A stretch of DNA of 64,000 bases from Moniliophthora roreri (taxonomy: Eukaryota > Basidiomycota > Agaricomycetes > Agaricales > Marasmiaceae): the NCBI GenBank assembly GCA_001466705.2, contig LATX02000013.1, forward strand, positions 496,001 through 560,000, in the 5' to 3' direction. This document shows, one piece after another, positions 60,681 to 64,000 of this stretch. Below the pieces are notes generated by a model, which saw only the letters and a list, made by a program, of their open reading frames with translations, ran no database searches and was not told the DNA's origin. Made by a program: the position numbers and the translations under genes. How positions within the stretch are numbered: position 1 is the stretch's first letter; each line of letters opens with the position of its first letter.

Positions 60681-62977
60681 GACCTTTTATGATAAAAACT
60701 ATTTCAAGATTAATTAGCATTCACAGTCATAGACTTTAATTCTGTAGCACATACTGACGAGAAGGGGTAAGTTTCGTGGGTCCAGTGGCTGTCTTCGACG
60801 ACGAGGTAGAGGTGGTGTTTAGGTTGGTTAGGTAAGCCTCTGTCCACATTCGGTGCAAAAAGTCGCGCCTTCCTCTTTGTCTTCCTTCATTTTCGGGTGC
60901 CCGGGCGACAAAGGAATAAACCGGGGGTTTTGTGGTGGAATCAAGGGGTATGAAGTTATTGTGGTAGTTCTGTGCCTTGAGACTCGGGGACAGGCAAGTG
61001 ATTTCTGGTACTACAGTCGGTCACGTTTTAACCTCTCGTATAGAAGGATAGAGATCAGTCGTAGCCTGGGATAACCGCTTGTACTAGGATAGAGGAAAAC
61101 AAGACTCATTCTATACATTTCTCGTGGTTAAACGGTTTTCAGTAACATGATGCAAGACCCTGAAGCCACGCTGTTTTCGAGGTCCGGTGATTACCATACA
61201 TTTAATGAAAAGGAGGTGAGTTTGGTGTGATAGCGGGGGGTATGTTATTTGATCTCCCGATGTATATCAATCCTCTGGTGGTCTGTTGTAGCTGCGAGCT
61301 CGGGCGCTGGATAATCCTGGGGACGAAGCCTTGAAGAATGAGGCGGAAATGGTGCAATCCTGCTCGACATCTGTTTGACTCTACATTGGTGGACTGCACC
61401 AGTTCAATTCTATTTTCCGGTTTCCCGGCGTCTCTAGCCCTCTAGGTTTGCTGGTTTTCAAGGGGCACCCGCTTCCATATCACGTCGAAAGCGATACAGC
61501 TGAGGGCTCGTGGCTCATTGAGGAAGTCGTAACTGAACCGTGGATCTGATTGTTTTCGCTAGGGTAAGCTCCCGTCACCTACAAAATGAAACCCTATGCT
61601 AACTCTGCCCTACAGCGTTTAGCTGCTTAACGCTTATGGCAAAGGACAGAGCACGGGGCCTGACCCCACTGTTCATTCTACGAGTCATCACTTGTGCAAA
61701 GGAGAAATCGGAATCGCATGGCAAGTACGTCTCTAACTACCCCATGCTACGACTCTTTCTCCCATGCCTACCCTGACATATCCATTCCTCATAACATCAG
61801 CATGTGAAGAAGTCCGGCTTGCTTTCCGATTGTCTGCGTCGTTTTGTTGATGCACTACAGGTCCCAAATTCTGATGCTGCATGTTGAAGGCAGGTCTCGC
61901 CAGCAGCACACCCCACTCAGCGGCCTTCAGGAAGATGACGGCTCGAGCTAAGTGAAGGTGCGCCGACCACTCATACTTCGCCTCTTATATGGTATCCTAA
62001 CTGCGTTCTACCAGTGGCATGTGGAACAGCAGGGATCGGATGCCTACCACTACCTGTTCAGCTAATATATGGTAGCACTAAGAAATTCAATGCTATGGCT
62101 GACAACCCGGGTGAACACGCCGACGTTTGTGTAGGAACTGTCTCCAGCCAACGGCATGTGAAGCTGATTCCCAGAGACGACGATGACGACGATGAATATA
62201 TATATAAGTTTTCTCGAAGATTGGATGAATACAACCGAAACTCAGTTGACTATTCTCAGTATAAAGGTGTGCGAAGATGCCTGGACCAACATCGGCGGGT
62301 TCCTCTAAGCAGAAATGGGTGTTCACAGAGAAGCAATGAGAGTACATACGTTGACGTTTGCTGTGTCTGCAATCGTCCGGCGTACCAGCTCTGAAGGTGT
62401 TGACCGAGCGTCTGAGCACGGCCTGTCCTGGAATTGCACCACATAAAAGGACGACGTACCAGTTCTGCCACTCGATTTCTCCTTGCCTAATGCTCAAGTC
62501 CCCTCGACAATGGTTGTTGAAACTGGTTACTGCCAATTCGAAAATGCTGGCCTCCACATCACACTTCCTTCTACCACTCCCGCTCTCCGGATCAGCCCCC
62601 GAGAGAATGATGGCTCGAAAGTGCTGAAAGTACGTTTATTTTCCTTTTCGTCATTCGTATGAAGAGGTTGCAACTACTATACAGGCACTTTGACAAACGA
62701 GAAAGCGGGGCATTCTATTCCATTAACGGCCAATACGATGGCGAGGTATGGGTCCTCCTGTCGCGTACTCTGCATGCCCACGCCGTACTAACTCCAGCTG
62801 GAAGTTCGTGATAACATGTATAAAAACGAAGAATGAGTACTAGCACCAGCACTATCACTTCAAGTTGTGACACGAGAAGCAACTCAGGCATTTCTATGTA
62901 TACCCGTCTCGGATGAAATGGAACCTTGGAGATGATCAGATTCTCAGAGGTGGCGAGCACACAGGCATGAGGCTACG

Positions 62978-63194
62978 GTCGATTAGTATTACTCGGAAAA
63001 CTCCGAACGCCAATGATGTCACTATTTCTACGCACCTGTAAGTACCATCCCTCGCCTTTTTATACATATATCCATCCCCAGACCCTACTGCCTAAACCCT
63101 AGCCCCGAACCCCTAACCCACCCCCCCGCCGCTTCGCGGGCTGAAAATGGGCAGATCACGCGATCTCGGAAAAGTCCGAGTAATACTAATCGAC
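62978..63194. mobile_element. Small inverted-repeat element (MITE-like)
   Basis: Perfect 20-bp inverted repeats, GTCGATTAGTATTACTCGGA at 62978-62997 and its complement at 63175-63194, bound 217 bp without coding capacity. Inside is a run of telomere-like CCTAAACCCTA and CCCCTAACCC followed by a GC-rich hairpin (CCGC..GCGG). I find no target-site duplication. Confidence 0.5.
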
Positions 63195-63789
63195 TGTACC
63201 CAGACACAGGCATTATGTCGTGTAGATTGCTCCTCGAAGCTACAAGTCTCTTCCGAGGAAGTCGGGCTAGCTAGCGTAATCCTTGTGCCAAGAGTTCGTT
63301 TTCGTCCCGTACCTACGTGTGACATACTATATACTGTAGCAATGATATTGAATATTGAATTTTGAAGAATCATACGTGACATTCAAAAGACCATGTGTTC
63401 GTACTTGTTTTACCGATGGACTAGTCTGCGAAGCAGAAGGATCAGAGTTTCTATCAGCCCTTTGATCAACTTCGGTGAGCTTCGTTATTGTGCCCGTTTC
63501 TCGTCCACATCAAACCATCTTGACTTGCCCCATCATCCACATGTGTACAAGACCATGCGAGACTACACCTCAGCCTCCGGATCTTTGACTTGCCCTGCAC
63601 TTTTTTTAATCCAAAATGAACCACCTTGTAGGGTTTTGAGGGGTTGAAAGTTGAGGAGAAACAAATCGGGTAGTTGAAGGGTTGGTCGATCGACAACGAC
63701 CCCGGTGACGAAACAGGAAGACAGATAGGTGAATTTGGGAAAGTTGGGGCCAGGTGCAGTAATATGATGGAAGCGACAAAACTTATGCA

Positions 63790-63796
63790 TATAAAT
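63790..63796 (+). promoter_or_regulatory. TATA box of the hexosaminidase gene
   Basis: TATAAAT, 34-40 bp upstream of the start codon at 63830. Confidence 0.4.
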
Positions 63797-63829
63797 TCGG
63801 GCAGGTTGGTCTCTATTCTTGCTACCACC

Positions 63830-64000
63830 ATGACCCGTAATTTCCTCTTCGTGGCAGCCCTCGTCACAAGCGTTTCTGCTTTGTGGCCTCAGCCTAAACA
63901 ATTCTCGGCAGGCTCTTCTGCACTCAAGATTTCACCCTCGTTTGACATCACCCTCTCTGGTATTACCGATGCACCAAGAGACCTCGTCGATGCCATTTCT
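63830..64000 (+). CDS. Beta-N-acetylhexosaminidase (GH20), N-terminal part only
   Basis: The first 57 codons of a gene that runs out of the window. A signal peptide (about residues 1-18, MTRNFLFVAALVTSVSA) is followed by LWPQPKQFSAGSSALKISPS, the start typical of fungal GH20 hexosaminidases, which begin their mature N-terminal domain with a WP-x-P motif. The enzyme would release terminal GlcNAc from chitin oligomers or glycans outside the cell. The catalytic domain lies beyond the window, so the call rests on the N-terminus. Confidence 0.8.
   Translation, partial: MTRNFLFVAALVTSVSALWPQPKQFSAGSSALKISPSFDITLSGITDAPRDLVDAIS

Larger units (their letters stand above)
60681..63829. other. Long gene-free region upstream of the hexosaminidase gene
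   Basis: Open frames are short and overlapping; none carries a domain I know. A plus-strand frame at 62014-62394 (126 codons) and a minus-strand frame at 62093-62557 overlap each other and are probably chance. A small inverted-repeat element lies at 62978-63194. Confidence 0.4.

Overview
The window is nuclear DNA from a filamentous basidiomycete, most likely an Agaricomycete. Most protein genes are split by GT-AG introns of about 47-65 bp. The gene families fit: a tandem cluster of short heme-thiolate peroxygenases, basidiomycete-type O-fucosyltransferase-like membrane proteins, and a relic of the TET/JBP-like family that is expanded in mushrooms. Single N bases at 20604, 32955 and 42854 sit at duplicated ends, which suggests a draft assembly with merged haplotypes.

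Left part (1-14,310): UGP1 (UDP-glucose pyrophosphorylase, +) is followed tail-to-tail by a minus-strand array of unspecific-peroxygenase-like (UPO) genes. UPO1, UPO2 and UPO3 are intact; relics lie at 9.5-10.1 kb and 12.9-13.9 kb. An AT-rich inverted-repeat element with a tRNA-like core lies between UPO1 and UPO2.

Middle (about 14,525-40,660): an AT-rich block almost without CpG, with no convincing intact gene. It holds a decayed TET/JBP-like dioxygenase, two solo LTRs with clean 5-bp target duplications, a dispersed repeat family (called R1 here) in at least five copies, and a decayed minus-strand multi-exon gene with a 21-bp coiled-coil minisatellite and a Cys-rich finger.

Right of the block (41,246-44,933): a direct second copy of 10,627-14,310. 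It carries intact UPO4, a UPO relic and a hAT-like non-autonomous element whose empty site is preserved in the first copy.

Right end (46.2-64 kb): ordinary gene-dense DNA: a MIF4G-like protein (+), two paralogous O-fucosyltransferase-like type II membrane proteins (-), a basic-region protein (-), the beta subunit of geranylgeranyltransferase I (-), the CCR4-NOT subunit NOT2 (-), and the first 57 codons of a secreted beta-hexosaminidase (+). I see no operon-like logic. The clearest functional unit is the UPO cluster (secreted peroxide-dependent oxygenases).
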